Shown in pieces: positions 10,001 through 18,801 of a DNA stretch of 64,000 bases; within the stretch, counting starts at the first letter, position 1; each line of letters starts with the position of its first letter. A program made the translations under genes and the position numbers. Source of the stretch: Skermanella mucosa (GTDB taxonomy: Bacteria > Pseudomonadota > Alphaproteobacteria > Azospirillales > Azospirillaceae); assembly GCF_016765655.2 (NCBI RefSeq), contig NZ_CP086106.1, positions 4,515,001-4,579,000 of the forward strand, in the 5' to 3' direction. Under the pieces are notes generated by a model. That model was not told the origin of the DNA, made no database searches, and saw nothing but the letters and a program-made list of their open reading frames with translations.

Positions 10001-10078
10001 GATGCCGATCAGCAGCACGGTCAGGCTCATGACCGTGGCGAGCACCGGGCGGCGGACGCTCAATTCGGATAGTTGCAT
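7007..10078 (-). CDS. RND efflux transporter permease (HAE1 family)
   Basis: A 1023-residue inner-membrane proton/drug antiporter. The start MQLSELSVRRPVLATVMSLTVLLIG, the periplasmic loop phrases, SFVALTLSPMMCSKLL and the repeated 12-helix layout are classic for the AcrB/MexK-like HAE1 group. The charged transmembrane residues in the region GLVVDDAIVMLENIYRH are present. Only four bases separate it from the upstream adaptor gene in the same direction, so the two form an operon. No outer-membrane TolC-like gene follows, so an unlinked one is presumably shared. Substrate unknown. Confidence 0.96.
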   Translation of the reverse strand: MQLSELSVRRPVLATVMSLTVLLIGIVAYQRLAVREYPKIDEPVVTVTTKYQGASAEIVESQVTQPLEESLSGIEGIDVMSSISRSETSQITVRFRITRDPDVAANDVRDRVGRVRGSLPDEIDEPVIAKVEADAQPIIYLAFSSDRNTPLEVTDYADRFVKDRLQNLPGVADVRIFGERKYAMRIWLDPTRMAAYKVTPQDVETALRRQNIEIPAGRVESAQREFTVVSETDMRTPAEFENVILRDEAGYLVRLRDVGRAELGARDERVNARFNGRNAVAMGVVKQSTANPLEVSGAVQRTLPVIRAGLPEGMSVDIGYDSSVFIAESIDAVFHTILEAIVLVVLVIFFFLRSLRATLIPLVTIPVSLIGAFAIMYVFDFSINTLTLLAMVLAIGLVVDDAIVMLENIYRHVEEGMPPFRAAIQGSKEIGFAVVAMTITLAAVYAPIGFQTGRTGRLFTEFALTLAGAVLVSGFVALTLSPMMCSKLLKHQTRHGFFYNAIEALLNGLTNGYRWLLRVSLKARPLILLVGIGVAAASYVLFGQIKSELAPTEDRGTIVGIIIAPEGSTIDYTDRYARAIEGFIKQVPVVEKFFMVVGFPVVNQGITFVRLTDWDDREVKQQQVVQQLAPKFFGVPGTLAFPANPPSLGQSPTEKPIQFVIQTSLPYAELQGMVDRMLAEARANPGLVNVDTDLKLNKPELKVSLDRDKAADLGLEIDTIGRTLETLLGGRQVTRFKQNGKQYDVVVQVADIDRTNPDDIARIYVRGKQGEMVSLANLLKVEERVSPKELNHFNKLRSATITATLGPNYTLGEGLAFLTAAAERSLPAAAQVDYAGQSREFRESSSSLYVTFVLALAFIYLVLAAQFESFVDPFVIMLTVPLSMTGALLALKLTGATMNVYSQIGLVTLVGLITKHGILIVEFANQLQRQGVDVRDAVVRSAVLRLRPILMTTGAMVLGAVPLALATGAGAESRQAIGAVIVGGMLLGTLLTLFVVPTVYTYIARKKPFEDAAPAGAQPHPAE

Positions 10079-10082
10079 GGCG

Positions 10083-11177
10083 TCAGCTCCCGACCGGGGG
10101 AACCACGGTGACCGGCGCGCCGTCGCGGATCTTCAGATGGCCGGCGGTGACCACCGTGTCGCCCGGCAGGAGCCCGTCCAGGATCTCGACCTTGGCGGCG
10201 CGGCGCTCCCCGGTGCGGACCTTGACCCGCTGCACCTTCCCCTCCGCCACCTTGAAGACGAACTGGTCGGTCCCGACCGCGACCAGGGCCTGCTCCGGCA
10301 CGAGGATCGAGTCCTTGCGGGTCGTCAGGGCCAGGGTGACTCGGGCGAACAGGCCGGGGCGCAGCGCGTCGTCGCCGTTGGGCACCCGGGCGCGGACATT
10401 GATGCTCCGACCGTTGACATCGACCAGCGGGTCGATCGCATAGACGGTACCGGCGAAAGCCCGTCCCGGCACGGCATCGACCGTAACCGCCAGGTTCTGG
10501 CCGACCCGGACCGAGGGCAGGTAGAGCTCGGGCACGCGGAAATCCAGCTTCAGCGTGTCGATGGCTTCCAGGTTGACGATGTCCTTGCCGGACTGGACCA
10601 CGTCGCCGACGCTGACCCGGCGCAGGCCGAGCACTCCGTCGAACGGCGCCGTCAGGTCCAGCTTGGCCAACTGGGCCCGCGCCAGCGACACCGAAGCCCC
10701 GTCCGCCAGCAGCTTGGCGCGCGCCTGGTCGCGGGCGCGGGCGCTGCCCGACCCTTGGCGGAACAGTTCGTCGGCCCGGTCCGCCTCGGTCCTGCTCAGG
10801 TTGAGGCTGGCCATGGCCTGCTCCAGCGTCGCCCGGGCGATGGCGTCGTCGAGCTTGAGCAGGACGGTGCCCTTGCTGACCCGCTCCCCCTCGTTGAACC
10901 GGATTTCCGTGATGCGTCCCGCGACCTCCGGCCGGATCACCACCGACTCGTCCGAGAGCAGCGTCCCGACCGAGGTCACCGTGCGCGACACGTCGCCGAC
11001 CTCGACCTGCTCGGCCTCCACCGGGATGCCGCCGGGCGGCCCGCCGCCACCGCCGCCGGCCGGCGCCTGGGCGGCCGCCGGCATGTCGGCGCCCTGGTGG
11101 ACGGTGAAGTACCACCAGGCCCCGCCGCCGAGACCCAGCAGGGCAACAAGGATGAACAGGCGAGCAAGCAGCTTCAT
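10083..11177 (-). CDS. RND efflux periplasmic adaptor (membrane fusion protein)
   Basis: A 364-residue HlyD/AcrA-like adaptor with one N-terminal hydrophobic anchor (about residues 5-28), then a Gly/Pro-rich linker. The paired barrel-sandwich segments are visible, with GRITEIRFNEGERVSKGTVLLKLDD before a helical hairpin (about 130-185) and LTAPFDGVLGLRRVSVGDVV after it. It links the permease encoded downstream to an outer-membrane channel. It is the first gene of the pair, so the promoter should lie between it and 11359. Confidence 0.95.
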   Translation of the reverse strand: MKLLARLFILVALLGLGGGAWWYFTVHQGADMPAAAQAPAGGGGGGPPGGIPVEAEQVEVGDVSRTVTSVGTLLSDESVVIRPEVAGRITEIRFNEGERVSKGTVLLKLDDAIARATLEQAMASLNLSRTEADRADELFRQGSGSARARDQARAKLLADGASVSLARAQLAKLDLTAPFDGVLGLRRVSVGDVVQSGKDIVNLEAIDTLKLDFRVPELYLPSVRVGQNLAVTVDAVPGRAFAGTVYAIDPLVDVNGRSINVRARVPNGDDALRPGLFARVTLALTTRKDSILVPEQALVAVGTDQFVFKVAEGKVQRVKVRTGERRAAKVEILDGLLPGDTVVTAGHLKIRDGAPVTVVPPVGS

Positions 11178-11358
11178 GAATCGTTCCGGCCGCGACCGGC
11201 CCGGCCTCTCTAGGGAGGAGCTTCGACAGGTGCATAAGAAACCATCCGCACCCCTTTACTAAAATGATCATGGCTTTGTCGGCACGCAAAGTCGAGCCTG
11301 CCGAGCGGCGCGGCATGCATGCAAGGCATGCGGGCAAAGCGGCTCGGCGGCAGGCGGC

Positions 11359-12693
11359 TTACGCGAACAGTTCGTCCAGCTCCCGGTAGTCGGGCACCTT
11401 CGCCTCCAGCGGAACGCCGGCCCGCAGGACGGTGCGGTCGGACTGCGGCCGCGACAGCAACTCGCTGTAGGTGCGCGCCCGGAACGCCACCAGGTCGGCG
11501 GTCCGGCCGGCCCCGATCAGGCCGGCGTCGGGCAGCCGCATCACATGGGCCGGAACCGGCGCCGTGGTCAGGGGCCAGTCGCCGAACGGTCGGTCCAGGT
11601 GCAGGATGCGGGTCGCCTCGCGGTAGACCTCCACCATGTCGTGGTCGCCATAGCCGTAGAACGGGTCGCGGCAATTGTCGGAGGCGACCGCCACCGGGAT
11701 GCCGCGCGCCCGCATCTCGTGCAACAGGGTGACGCCACGCCAGCGCGGGGTCCGGCCCGGCGTCCGGTCCTGGAGATAGAGGTTGCACATCGGCAGCGTC
11801 ACCACGCAGAGCCCCGCTTCGGCCACTAGGTCCAGGGTGGCGAGCGCCCGGTCCGGCTCCTGGGTGGCGAGGCTGCAGCAGTGGCCGCACAGCACCCTGC
11901 CCTTGAAGCCGGTGCGCAGCACGGCCCGGGCGATGTGATGCAGGCTTTCGGCGGCGGGGTCGCCGGTCTCGTCCACGTGGAAATCCACGTCGAGCCCGCG
12001 TTCAGCCGCCAGCGCGAACAGCCGGTCGAGCGCCGCGTCCAGGTCGGGGATCATGTAGCTGACGCAGCCCAGCACGCCGCCGTGGCGCTGCACCAGGTCG
12101 GCGATCCGGACGGCCTCGTCGGTCAGGTAGGTTTCCACCATGATCAGCGAGACCGCCTGGAGGGTGATGCGGCCGGCCCAGCGCTCGCGCGCCTCGGCGA
12201 ATACCGGCCAGGAGATTTCGGCCTGCTTGCCCAGCGAATCCAAGTGTGTGCGGACCGCGGCGGTGCCGTGGGCGTAGCTGCATTTCAGACCGAACTCCAT
12301 CCGGGCGGCCACGTCCCGGGCGTTCCACTTGGCCTCCCGGTCGCTCTCGACGGCGGCGAGCGCCCCCGCGAAGGTGCCGTCCGGGTTCTCCCGGCGCGGC
12401 CAGATATGCCCCTTGTCCAGATGGGTGTGGAGATCCACCGGGCACGGCCAGACGATACCGTTCTCCAGGTTGACGCCCGGGCCGCAGCAGGGCGCCGTTC
12501 CGCCGGGCAGGACCGCCGCGACCTTGCCGTGCTCGATCCGCAGATCGACCGCGACAAGGTCGTCGCCGCCCGCTCGGGCCGCCACCTCGGGCGGCGGGTC
12601 CGCGAGCAGGGACAGGGGAACGGTGGCTTTCTTCAGCCAGAACTTCGCGCCCAGGGAGGCGCCGGCGAAGGACTTCTGGAAAGGAATCGGCAT
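11359..12693 (-). CDS. cytosine deaminase-like amidohydrolase
   Basis: A 444-residue metal-dependent amidohydrolase of the cytosine deaminase/TrzA branch. Metal-binding motifs are visible: PVDLHTHLDKGH (HxH), DFHVDETGD, LCGHCCSL and SDNCRDPFYGYGDHDMVEV, the last equivalent to the HDDVFDPWYPLG segment of CodA. The C-terminal AGRTADLVAFRARTYSELLSRPQSDRTVLRAG is typical of the group. Deamination of cytosine or of a related ring is the family expectation; the exact substrate is not given by sequence. No transporter is adjacent. It is about 485 bases downstream of the creatininase-family gene in the same direction. Confidence 0.85.
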   Translation of the reverse strand: MPIPFQKSFAGASLGAKFWLKKATVPLSLLADPPPEVAARAGGDDLVAVDLRIEHGKVAAVLPGGTAPCCGPGVNLENGIVWPCPVDLHTHLDKGHIWPRRENPDGTFAGALAAVESDREAKWNARDVAARMEFGLKCSYAHGTAAVRTHLDSLGKQAEISWPVFAEARERWAGRITLQAVSLIMVETYLTDEAVRIADLVQRHGGVLGCVSYMIPDLDAALDRLFALAAERGLDVDFHVDETGDPAAESLHHIARAVLRTGFKGRVLCGHCCSLATQEPDRALATLDLVAEAGLCVVTLPMCNLYLQDRTPGRTPRWRGVTLLHEMRARGIPVAVASDNCRDPFYGYGDHDMVEVYREATRILHLDRPFGDWPLTTAPVPAHVMRLPDAGLIGAGRTADLVAFRARTYSELLSRPQSDRTVLRAGVPLEAKVPDYRELDELFA

Positions 12694-13178
12694 GATCTGC
12701 GACCGGTCTCTCGGCTACGGATACGGTTCTCTCGGATGGTCCCGCTTGTCGGTTTTCCCGTCTGGCGGTGCTCTTGAGCCAGCGCCTCGGCCTGGAGCGC
12801 CGGAGCGCCCTCGGCAGCATGAATAACACGATATCCAAAGCGGAGAGCATAATCAGCGCCGCGAACGGCTCGTCCCCCAGCGGCGGGCGTTGCCGATGGC
12901 GCCGGCACGGCGGCGCCCGGGATCGGGAAAAGAGGGGGGCGAGGTCCAATGCGGAGGGGACCATGACCCCGCCCCCCTTGAGTGAACTGTGGACGGATGA
13001 TCCGGCCAGCCGTCGGCGCCCGATCGAAACCGCCATTTGACAGGTTGAGCTTTGAGCAAAATCCATACCAACATGGAAGTGTTGAAGCTCCGCCCGGTGC
13101 GGCATCTTCGTTGCCTGGAAAAGCGCCACGCGAGCGGCACTTGTGTAAAATTCAGGCAAGCAGCCGCCGCACCGGCGC
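12694..13178. other. intergenic stretch without a recognisable gene
   Basis: About 485 bases between the amidohydrolase and the creatininase-family gene. Short open frames exist on both strands, the best being a minus-strand frame from about 12963 with a hydrophobic segment, but none has family similarity, convincing codon use and an exclusive frame. No terminator with a T-run, repeat or RNA gene was seen. Confidence 0.5.
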
Positions 13179-13985
13179 TCACACCCGGTCGCGCAACGCG
13201 TCGAGCGGGAAGCGGTCCACCTCCCCCAGCAGTTCGACGAGGCAACGGGCGGCGTGGTCCACCAGCTTGGCGCCCCGGCCGGCATCGGCGTCCGTCGCGT
13301 CGCCGCAGGCGCCGAACAGGTTGAGATCCTGGGTCTGCCAGCCGAACCCGACCTTCCCCTCCGGGGTCAGGTACTTGAATTCCTGCTCCATCTCGATGCT
13401 CAGGGAGTCGAATTTCCGCCGTTCCGCCGGCCGGACCAGATCGGGGCGCAGGTGGAGCATCATCGATGTCTCGATGCCGCCGCCGTGGATGCCGTGGACG
13501 ACCTCCGACGGCGGGAACAGCCCGTCCGGAAGGCCGGGGCTGAACCAGTTGCAGGTCACCACGAACATCTTGAGGCGGACGCGCAGGTCGCGCGCCACGA
13601 TGTCCATGATCTGCGGCTGGCCGCCATGGCTGTTGTACAGGACCAGCTTGCGGATGCCCGCGCGGTGGACGCTCTCGCCCACCTCGGTCCAGACGCGGAT
13701 CAGGGTTTCGGCCGACAGCGACAGGGTCCCGGGAAAGGCTTCGTGCTCGTCGGACTTGCCGATGGGGAGCATCGGCAGGATCAGCACCGGCAGATGCTCC
13801 GGGATCAGCGGCACGGCGCGGGCGACGATCCCGGCATTGATCGCGCTGTCCACCCAGACCGACAGGTGCGGCCCGTGCTGCTCCACCGCGCCGACCGGAA
13901 GCACGGCGATGGTCCGTTCGGCATCCAGCCCCGCGAACTCCTTGGTGGTCAAATCCTGCCAGAATCGGCTGTGCGGCACCGGCAT
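13179..13985 (-). CDS. creatininase-family protein
   Basis: A 268-residue protein of the creatininase fold. Metal-ligand motifs of the family are present: PVGAVEQHGPHLSVWVD near residues 31-47, KSDEHEAFPGTLSL, LYNSHGGQ and the HGGGIETS loop. Family members include creatinine amidohydrolase, the FAPy deformylase ArfB and the mycofactocin peptidase MftE. No mycofactocin genes are present, so an amidohydrolase role on a small ring is more likely. GGGGAGG stands at a good distance from the ATG at 13985. Its neighbour downstream is the cytosine-deaminase-like gene. Confidence 0.88.
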   Translation of the reverse strand: MPVPHSRFWQDLTTKEFAGLDAERTIAVLPVGAVEQHGPHLSVWVDSAINAGIVARAVPLIPEHLPVLILPMLPIGKSDEHEAFPGTLSLSAETLIRVWTEVGESVHRAGIRKLVLYNSHGGQPQIMDIVARDLRVRLKMFVVTCNWFSPGLPDGLFPPSEVVHGIHGGGIETSMMLHLRPDLVRPAERRKFDSLSIEMEQEFKYLTPEGKVGFGWQTQDLNLFGACGDATDADAGRGAKLVDHAARCLVELLGEVDRFPLDALRDRV

Positions 13986-14107
13986 CCAGTTTTCCTCCCC
14001 GCGTGATCGGGCGGACAGCCCGATCGAAACCCCGTTTGAGATAGTTTTGCCGGCCGGTCGTCTTCAAGTAGCATGCCACACGACGAACCCTACGAAGAGT
14101 GGCCGCG

Positions 14108-14881
14108 ATGCTGATTGCCCAGATCACGGATCTTCATGTGACCGAACCAGGCGCGCTCGCCGCGGGCCGGATCGATACCGGCGCTGCCCTGGCCGCCGCC
14201 GTGGCGCACCTCAACCGCCTGCGTCCCCGGCCGGACCTGGTCGTGATCACCGGCGACCTGGCCAACGGCCCCCGGCCGGCCGAGTACGAGGCGCTGGCCC
14301 GTCTGCTGGCCCCGCTGGAGCTGCCCTGGTGCGCCATCCCGGGCAACCATGACGACCGGGACGCGCTCCGCGCGCTGTGCGCCGGCCAGCCCTGGCTGCC
14401 GGACCCCGGACCGTTCTTCCACTATGCCATCGACCACCTGCCGGTGCGGCTGATCGCCCTGGACACGGTGGTGCCCGGCGAGACGCCGGGGCTGCTGTGC
14501 GACCGGCGGAGCGACTGGCTGGCCGACCGGCTGGCCGAGGCGCCGGGGCGGCCGACCATCCTGCTGATGCACCATCCGCCCCATGAGGTCGGGATCGGCT
14601 TCATGGACGCGCTTCGCTGCTTCGGGACGGAGCGGCTGGCCCGGCTGGTGGAGGACCACCCCGCGATCGAGCGGATCCTGTGCGGCCATGTCCACCGGCA
14701 CACCCTGGCCCGCTGGCACGGCACCGCCGTCAGCACCGCGCCCAGCGCCGCCTTCCAGTTCGCCCTCGACCTGGCGCCCGACGCGCCGCCGGCGGTTTCC
14801 GACGAGCCGCCGGCCCTGGTCCTCCATCTGTGGCGGGCCGGACAGGGGCTGGTCAGCCATCTCCAGGCCGTCGGCGCGTGA
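14108..14881 (+). CDS. metallophosphoesterase, CpdA-like cyclic nucleotide phosphodiesterase
   Basis: The 257-residue protein begins MLIAQITDLHV and shows the calcineurin-like dimetal motifs in order: QITDLH (D-x-H), VVITGDLAN (GDxx), IPGNHDD (GNHD/E), LLMHHPP and CGHVHRHT (GHxH). This layout matches class III 3',5'-cAMP phosphodiesterases of the CpdA/GpdQ group, about 250-270 residues. GAAGAG lies nine bases before the ATG at 14108; a GTG three codons upstream is a weaker start. It precedes the SDR gene by about 40 bases in the same direction. Confidence 0.88.
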   Translation: MLIAQITDLHVTEPGALAAGRIDTGAALAAAVAHLNRLRPRPDLVVITGDLANGPRPAEYEALARLLAPLELPWCAIPGNHDDRDALRALCAGQPWLPDPGPFFHYAIDHLPVRLIALDTVVPGETPGLLCDRRSDWLADRLAEAPGRPTILLMHHPPHEVGIGFMDALRCFGTERLARLVEDHPAIERILCGHVHRHTLARWHGTAVSTAPSAAFQFALDLAPDAPPAVSDEPPALVLHLWRAGQGLVSHLQAVGA

Positions 14882-14921
14882 AGCCGCTTGCCAGCCAAGC
14901 GGGGCGGGTTAGAGTGGCGCC

Positions 14922-15692
14922 ATGGTAAAGATCAAGAAGAAAGCCGTGTTGATCACGGGGGCCGGCAAACGCATCGGCCGGGCCATGGCGCTGGACCTCG
15001 CCTCCCACGGCTGGGGCGTCGCCGTCCATTATTTCACATCGAAGGACGACGCCGACGAGGTGGTGAACGAGATCACCCGCGCCGGCGGCCGGGCCGCGGC
15101 GGTGCAGGCCAATCTCGGCAACGAGGCCGACGCGATCGGCTTGGTCCCGGCGGCGGTCGAGCGGCTGGGGCCACTGACCGCCCTGATCAACAATGCCAGC
15201 GTGTTCGAGCGGGACGAGGCCGGCACCGCCGACCGGGCGAGCTGGGACCGGCACATGGAGGCCAACCTGCGGGCTCCCCTGGTGCTCTCCCAGGCGTTCG
15301 CGAAGCAACTCCCGGCGGAGGAGCGCGGCTGCATCGTCAATATCCTGGACCAGCGGGTCTGGAACCTGACGCCGCACTTCCTCTCCTACACCCTGAGCAA
15401 GGCCGGCCTGTGGACGCTGACCCAGACCCTGGCCATGGCGCTGGCGCCGCGAATCAGGGTCAACGGCATCGGACCGGGACCGACCCTGAAGAACGACCGC
15501 CAGACGGAAGAGCACTTCGCCGCCCAGTGGGAGAACATCCCGCTCCAGCGCCCGACCTCGCCGCAGGAGATCTGCGATGGCGTCCGCTTCATCCTGGACG
15601 CTCCCGCCATGACCGGCCAGATGATCGCGCTGGACGGCGGCGAGCATCTTGGCTGGGCGCAGCCGGGACGCGGATTCGTCGCAGTCGAATAG
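14922..15692 (+). CDS. SDR oxidoreductase, pteridine-reductase/FolM-like
   Basis: A 256-residue Rossmann-fold SDR. The nucleotide-binding motif reads TGAGKRIGRA; the Arg in TGxxxRxG is characteristic of pteridine reductases such as PTR1 and FolM. INNASVF (NNAS) and the catalytic SYTLSKAGL (YxxxK) are intact, and the end ALDGGEHLGW fits the family. The likely reaction is NADPH-dependent reduction of dihydropterin or dihydrofolate, with another small carbonyl as alternative. It follows the phosphodiesterase gene closely and may be co-transcribed with it. Confidence 0.85.
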   Translation: MVKIKKKAVLITGAGKRIGRAMALDLASHGWGVAVHYFTSKDDADEVVNEITRAGGRAAAVQANLGNEADAIGLVPAAVERLGPLTALINNASVFERDEAGTADRASWDRHMEANLRAPLVLSQAFAKQLPAEERGCIVNILDQRVWNLTPHFLSYTLSKAGLWTLTQTLAMALAPRIRVNGIGPGPTLKNDRQTEEHFAAQWENIPLQRPTSPQEICDGVRFILDAPAMTGQMIALDGGEHLGWAQPGRGFVAVE

Positions 15693-16101
15693 GCCGGGAC
15701 GACAGTATCCGCATAACGGAACTGTCATGGTGACAGATCTGGCACCCCTCTCCTTTCGAGTTTTGCACATCCGCCGCACGCGCGGCGGCCCGTGTCTTGT
15801 CAACCCTGAAAAAGCGACCCGCCCCCATGCCGCAGCTGCTTGACAGTAAAATCCATGATTGAAATCAATGGCTTGTATTTTTTGCCTATTTTATGGGCAG
15901 ACGGTGGAAACGCTGAGATATGCTGATTTCCCGGTGAGTCGTCCGCAGGTTATCGACATAGTTATCCACAGTTTCCGTGGATAGTCCCGAAGCGCGCCGG
16001 GATCATGACCGGGACATGAGTGAGTCGGAACCACCATCCCCGCCCGCCGGTTGACGGCAGCGGTTGACCGACAACGGAAAACCGCCAACATACCGCCCAT
16101 C
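15693..16101. other. AT-rich intergenic stretch with DnaA-box-like sequences
   Basis: About 410 bases before uvrC. It holds a short inverted repeat CTGTCA-TGG-TGACAG at 15722-15736, a GC hairpin at 15771-15788, an AT-rich part at 15840-15900 with ATTGA-AA-TCAAT, and a group of DnaA-box-like 9-mers at 15950-15984. The AT-richness contrasts strongly with the surrounding genes. No protein or RNA gene is recognised in it. Confidence 0.55.
15950..15984 (+). promoter_or_regulatory. cluster of DnaA-box-like 9-mers
   Basis: TTATCCACA at 15962-15970 is a perfect consensus DnaA box. TTATCGACA at 15950-15958 differs by one base and lies 12 bases upstream, about one helical turn. CGTGGATAG at 15976-15984 is an inverted copy with two mismatches. 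An AT-rich segment lies directly upstream. Replication origin, DnaA-regulated promoter and chance are all possible. Confidence 0.5.
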
Positions 16102-18063
16102 ATGGCATCAGATCAGATCGTACAGCCCACGCCCGATATCACCGAACCGGATATCGCCGATAAGGCGGAACCCGCAGCGCCCGCCGCTCCGGCGTCCCGT
16201 CGGCGGGTGAGCGCGGGCAATCTGGCGCAGGGGGCGGAGGTGATCCGGGGATATCTCCGGACGCTGCCGAACAGCCCCGGCGTTTACCGGATGATGAACG
16301 AAGCCGGCGACGTGCTGTATGTCGGCAAGGCCAAGAACCTGAAGAAGCGGGTGGTCAACTACACCCACGTGATGAAGCTGCCCAACCGGCTCCAGCGGAT
16401 GGTGGCGGAGACGACGACCATGGAATTCGTCACGACCCACACCGAGGTCGAGGCGCTGCTGCTGGAGTCGAACCTGATCAAGCGGCTGATGCCGCGCTAC
16501 AACGTGCTGCTGAGGGACGACAAGTCCTTTCCCTACATCAAGATCACCCGCGACCACGACTATCCGCAGTTGACCAAGCATCGCGGCGCCCGCGACAAGT
16601 CGGCCGACTATTTCGGCCCGTTCGCGTCGGGCAGCGCGGTCAACCGGACGGTGACCGCCCTCCAGCGCGCCTTCCAGCTCCGCAACTGCGCCGACACGGT
16701 CTATGCGACCCGGACCCGGCCTTGCTTGCAATACCAGATCAAGCGCTGCACGGCGCCCTGCGTCGGCCGGGTGACGCCCGAGGAGTACCAGTCCCAGGTG
16801 GCGCAGGCGCGCGCCTTCCTGTCGGGCAAGAGCCGCGACATCCAGGCGGAGTTCGCCCGCCAGATGCAGGCCGCCGCGGAAGCGCTCGACTTCGAGACCG
16901 CCGCCCGATACCGCGACCGCATCCGCGCCCTGACCGCCACACAGGCGCACCAGGACATCAATGTCGAGGGGGTCGAGGACGCCGACGTGATCGCCTGCCA
17001 CCAGGACGGCGGCTCCACCTGCATCCAGGTGTTCTTCTTCCGGGGCGGCAGCAACTACGGCAACCGCGCCTATTTTCCCAGCCACGACCGGAACCTGGAG
17101 CTGCCGGAGGTGCTGGGCTCCTTCATCAGCCAGTTCTACGACAACAAGCCGGCGCCCCGCCTGATCCTGGTCAGCCAGGAGCCGGCGGAGCAGGAACTGA
17201 TCGCCGAGGCGCTGAGCCTTCGCGCCGGCCACAGGATCGAGCTGGTGGAGCCTAAGCGCGGGGACAAGAAGCGCCTGGTAGACCATGCCCTGGTCAATGC
17301 CAGGGAGGCACTGGGCCGCCGCCTGTCGGAGAGCGCGTCCCAGGCCCGCCTGCTGGAGGGCTTGGCCGAGGCCTTCGGCCTGGATTCGGTGCCGGAGCGG
17401 ATCGAGGTCTACGACAACAGCCACATCCAGGGCACCAACGCGATCGGCGGCATGATCGTCGCCGGGCCGGACGGCCTGATGAAGAACAGCTACCGCAAGT
17501 TCAACATCCGCTCCGACATAGCGCCCGGCGACGACTACGGCATGATGCGGGAGGTGCTGGGCCGCCGCTTCTCCCGCGCGCTGAAGGAGGACCCGGAGCG
17601 CGAACGCGGCATCTGGCCCGACCTGGTGCTGATCGACGGCGGACAGGGACAGCTGAGCGCCGCCTTGGAGGTGTTCGACGAGCTGGGCATCACCGACTTG
17701 GCAGTCGTGTCGATCGCCAAAGGTCCCGACCGCAATGCCGGGCGGGAACGCTTCTTCATGCCCGGCCGGCCGCCGTTCGGGATGGACCCGAAGGACCCGG
17801 TGCTCTATTTCCTGCAGAGACTGCGCGACGAGGCCCACCGTTTCGCCATCGGCACCCACCGGGCGCGGCGGACCAAGGCGATCGGCCAGTCGGTGATCGA
17901 CGAGATCCCGGGGATCGGGCCGTCGCGGAAGAAGGCCCTGCTTCACCATTTCGGATCGGCCCGGGGCGTCGAACGGGCGGGTCTGGCCGATCTGGAGGCA
18001 GTCGAGGGAATCAACCGGACGGTGGCGAAAAAGATTTATGACCACTTCCATCCAGACGGCTAG
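16102..18063 (+). CDS. uvrC: excinuclease ABC subunit C
   Basis: The 653-residue UvrC makes both incisions in nucleotide excision repair together with UvrB. Domains in order: GIY-YIG nuclease (SPGVYRMM...[14 protein letters not shown], about residues 60-140), the Cys-containing region [28 protein letters not shown], the UvrB-binding UVR motif (about 250-285), the RNase H-like endonuclease ([20 protein letters not shown] and [10 protein letters not shown]), and C-terminal helix-hairpin-helix repeats ([18 protein letters not shown]). ATG 16102 gives a normal length; frames open further upstream lack similarity. About 65 bases separate it from pgsA, and uvrC-pgsA-moaDE is a common alphaproteobacterial order. 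Confidence 0.98.
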   Translation: MASDQIVQPTPDITEPDIADKAEPAAPAAPASRRRVSAGNLAQGAEVIRGYLRTLPNSPGVYRMMNEAGDVLYVGKAKNLKKRVVNYTHVMKLPNRLQRMVAETTTMEFVTTHTEVEALLLESNLIKRLMPRYNVLLRDDKSFPYIKITRDHDYPQLTKHRGARDKSADYFGPFASGSAVNRTVTALQRAFQLRNCADTVYATRTRPCLQYQIKRCTAPCVGRVTPEEYQSQVAQARAFLSGKSRDIQAEFARQMQAAAEALDFETAARYRDRIRALTATQAHQDINVEGVEDADVIACHQDGGSTCIQVFFFRGGSNYGNRAYFPSHDRNLELPEVLGSFISQFYDNKPAPRLILVSQEPAEQELIAEALSLRAGHRIELVEPKRGDKKRLVDHALVNAREALGRRLSESASQARLLEGLAEAFGLDSVPERIEVYDNSHIQGTNAIGGMIVAGPDGLMKNSYRKFNIRSDIAPGDDYGMMREVLGRRFSRALKEDPERERGIWPDLVLIDGGQGQLSAALEVFDELGITDLAVVSIAKGPDRNAGRERFFMPGRPPFGMDPKDPVLYFLQRLRDEAHRFAIGTHRARRTKAIGQSVIDEIPGIGPSRKKALLHHFGSARGVERAGLADLEAVEGINRTVAKKIYDHFHPDG

Positions 18064-18128
18064 AATGCCGCTCCAGCCGCCGGGCCTATCCAGGTCCGCC
18101 GGAACGCCGCCAATCAGAGCCTTTTGTC

Positions 18129-18758
18129 ATGCTGACCAGCCTGCCCAATCTCCTGACACTCTCGCGGATCATCGTCATCCCGATCATCATCGGGCTGTTC
18201 TTCGTCCGTGAGCACTGGGCGGCCTGGACCGCGTGCGGCCTGTTCGCGCTGGCCGCCATAACCGACTATTTCGACGGCTACCTGGCGCGGAGCTGGTCGC
18301 AGGTGTCGCTCGTCGGCAAGTTCCTCGACCCGATCGCCGACAAACTCCTGGTCGCGGCCGTACTGTTCATGCTGGTGGCGGTGGACAAGCTGAGCGGCAT
18401 CTCGGTGCTGCCGGCCGTCGTGATCCTGCTGCGGGAGGTGCTGGTCTCGGGACTGCGCGAGTTCCTGGCGGGCATCCGCGTCGGCATGCCGGTCAGCAAG
18501 CTCGCCAAATGGAAGACCGCCATCCAGATGGTGGCGCTCGGCATCCTGATCGTGGGCGACGACGGCCCGTCCGGGGTGCCGGTCCAGATGATCGGCGAAG
18601 TGGGCCTGTGGGCCGCCGGGCTGCTGACCCTGATCACCGGCTGGGACTACATGCATGCCGGCTGGAAGCACATGAACGAGGAACGTGAACCCGAGCCGGA
18701 ACCGGTGCCGCGCCCGGCCCAGCCGCACGGCGCCAATACGGCGCGGAGCGCGGGCTGA
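18129..18758 (+). CDS. pgsA: CDP-diacylglycerol--glycerol-3-phosphate 3-phosphatidyltransferase
   Basis: A 209-residue inner-membrane enzyme making phosphatidylglycerol phosphate, the committed step to anionic phospholipids. The CDP-alcohol phosphotransferase motif D-G-x2-A-R-x8-G-x3-D-x3-D is complete in TDYFDGYLARSWSQVSLVGKF followed by LDPIADK. Several hydrophobic segments span the protein. The acidic, proline-rich C-terminal tail after residue 180 is probably cytosolic. It lies between uvrC and moaD in one orientation. Confidence 0.96.
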   Translation: MLTSLPNLLTLSRIIVIPIIIGLFFVREHWAAWTACGLFALAAITDYFDGYLARSWSQVSLVGKFLDPIADKLLVAAVLFMLVAVDKLSGISVLPAVVILLREVLVSGLREFLAGIRVGMPVSKLAKWKTAIQMVALGILIVGDDGPSGVPVQMIGEVGLWAAGLLTLITGWDYMHAGWKHMNEEREPEPEPVPRPAQPHGANTARSAG

Positions 18759-18801
18759 ACCCGGGCCGGAACGGCTTCGGCCATATCAGGAAGCAATCGC
18801 C

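Noticed and set aside
12694-13178. Possible small membrane protein on the minus strand from about 12963
   Set aside because: It has one hydrophobic segment and a G-rich stretch ahead, but the remainder is Arg/Pro-rich and it runs into the amidohydrolase gene in another frame without similarity.
15771-15788. CCGCCGC-ACGC-GCGGCGG hairpin after the SDR gene as terminator
   Set aside because: There is no T-run after it, and simple GC palindromes are frequent in this base composition.
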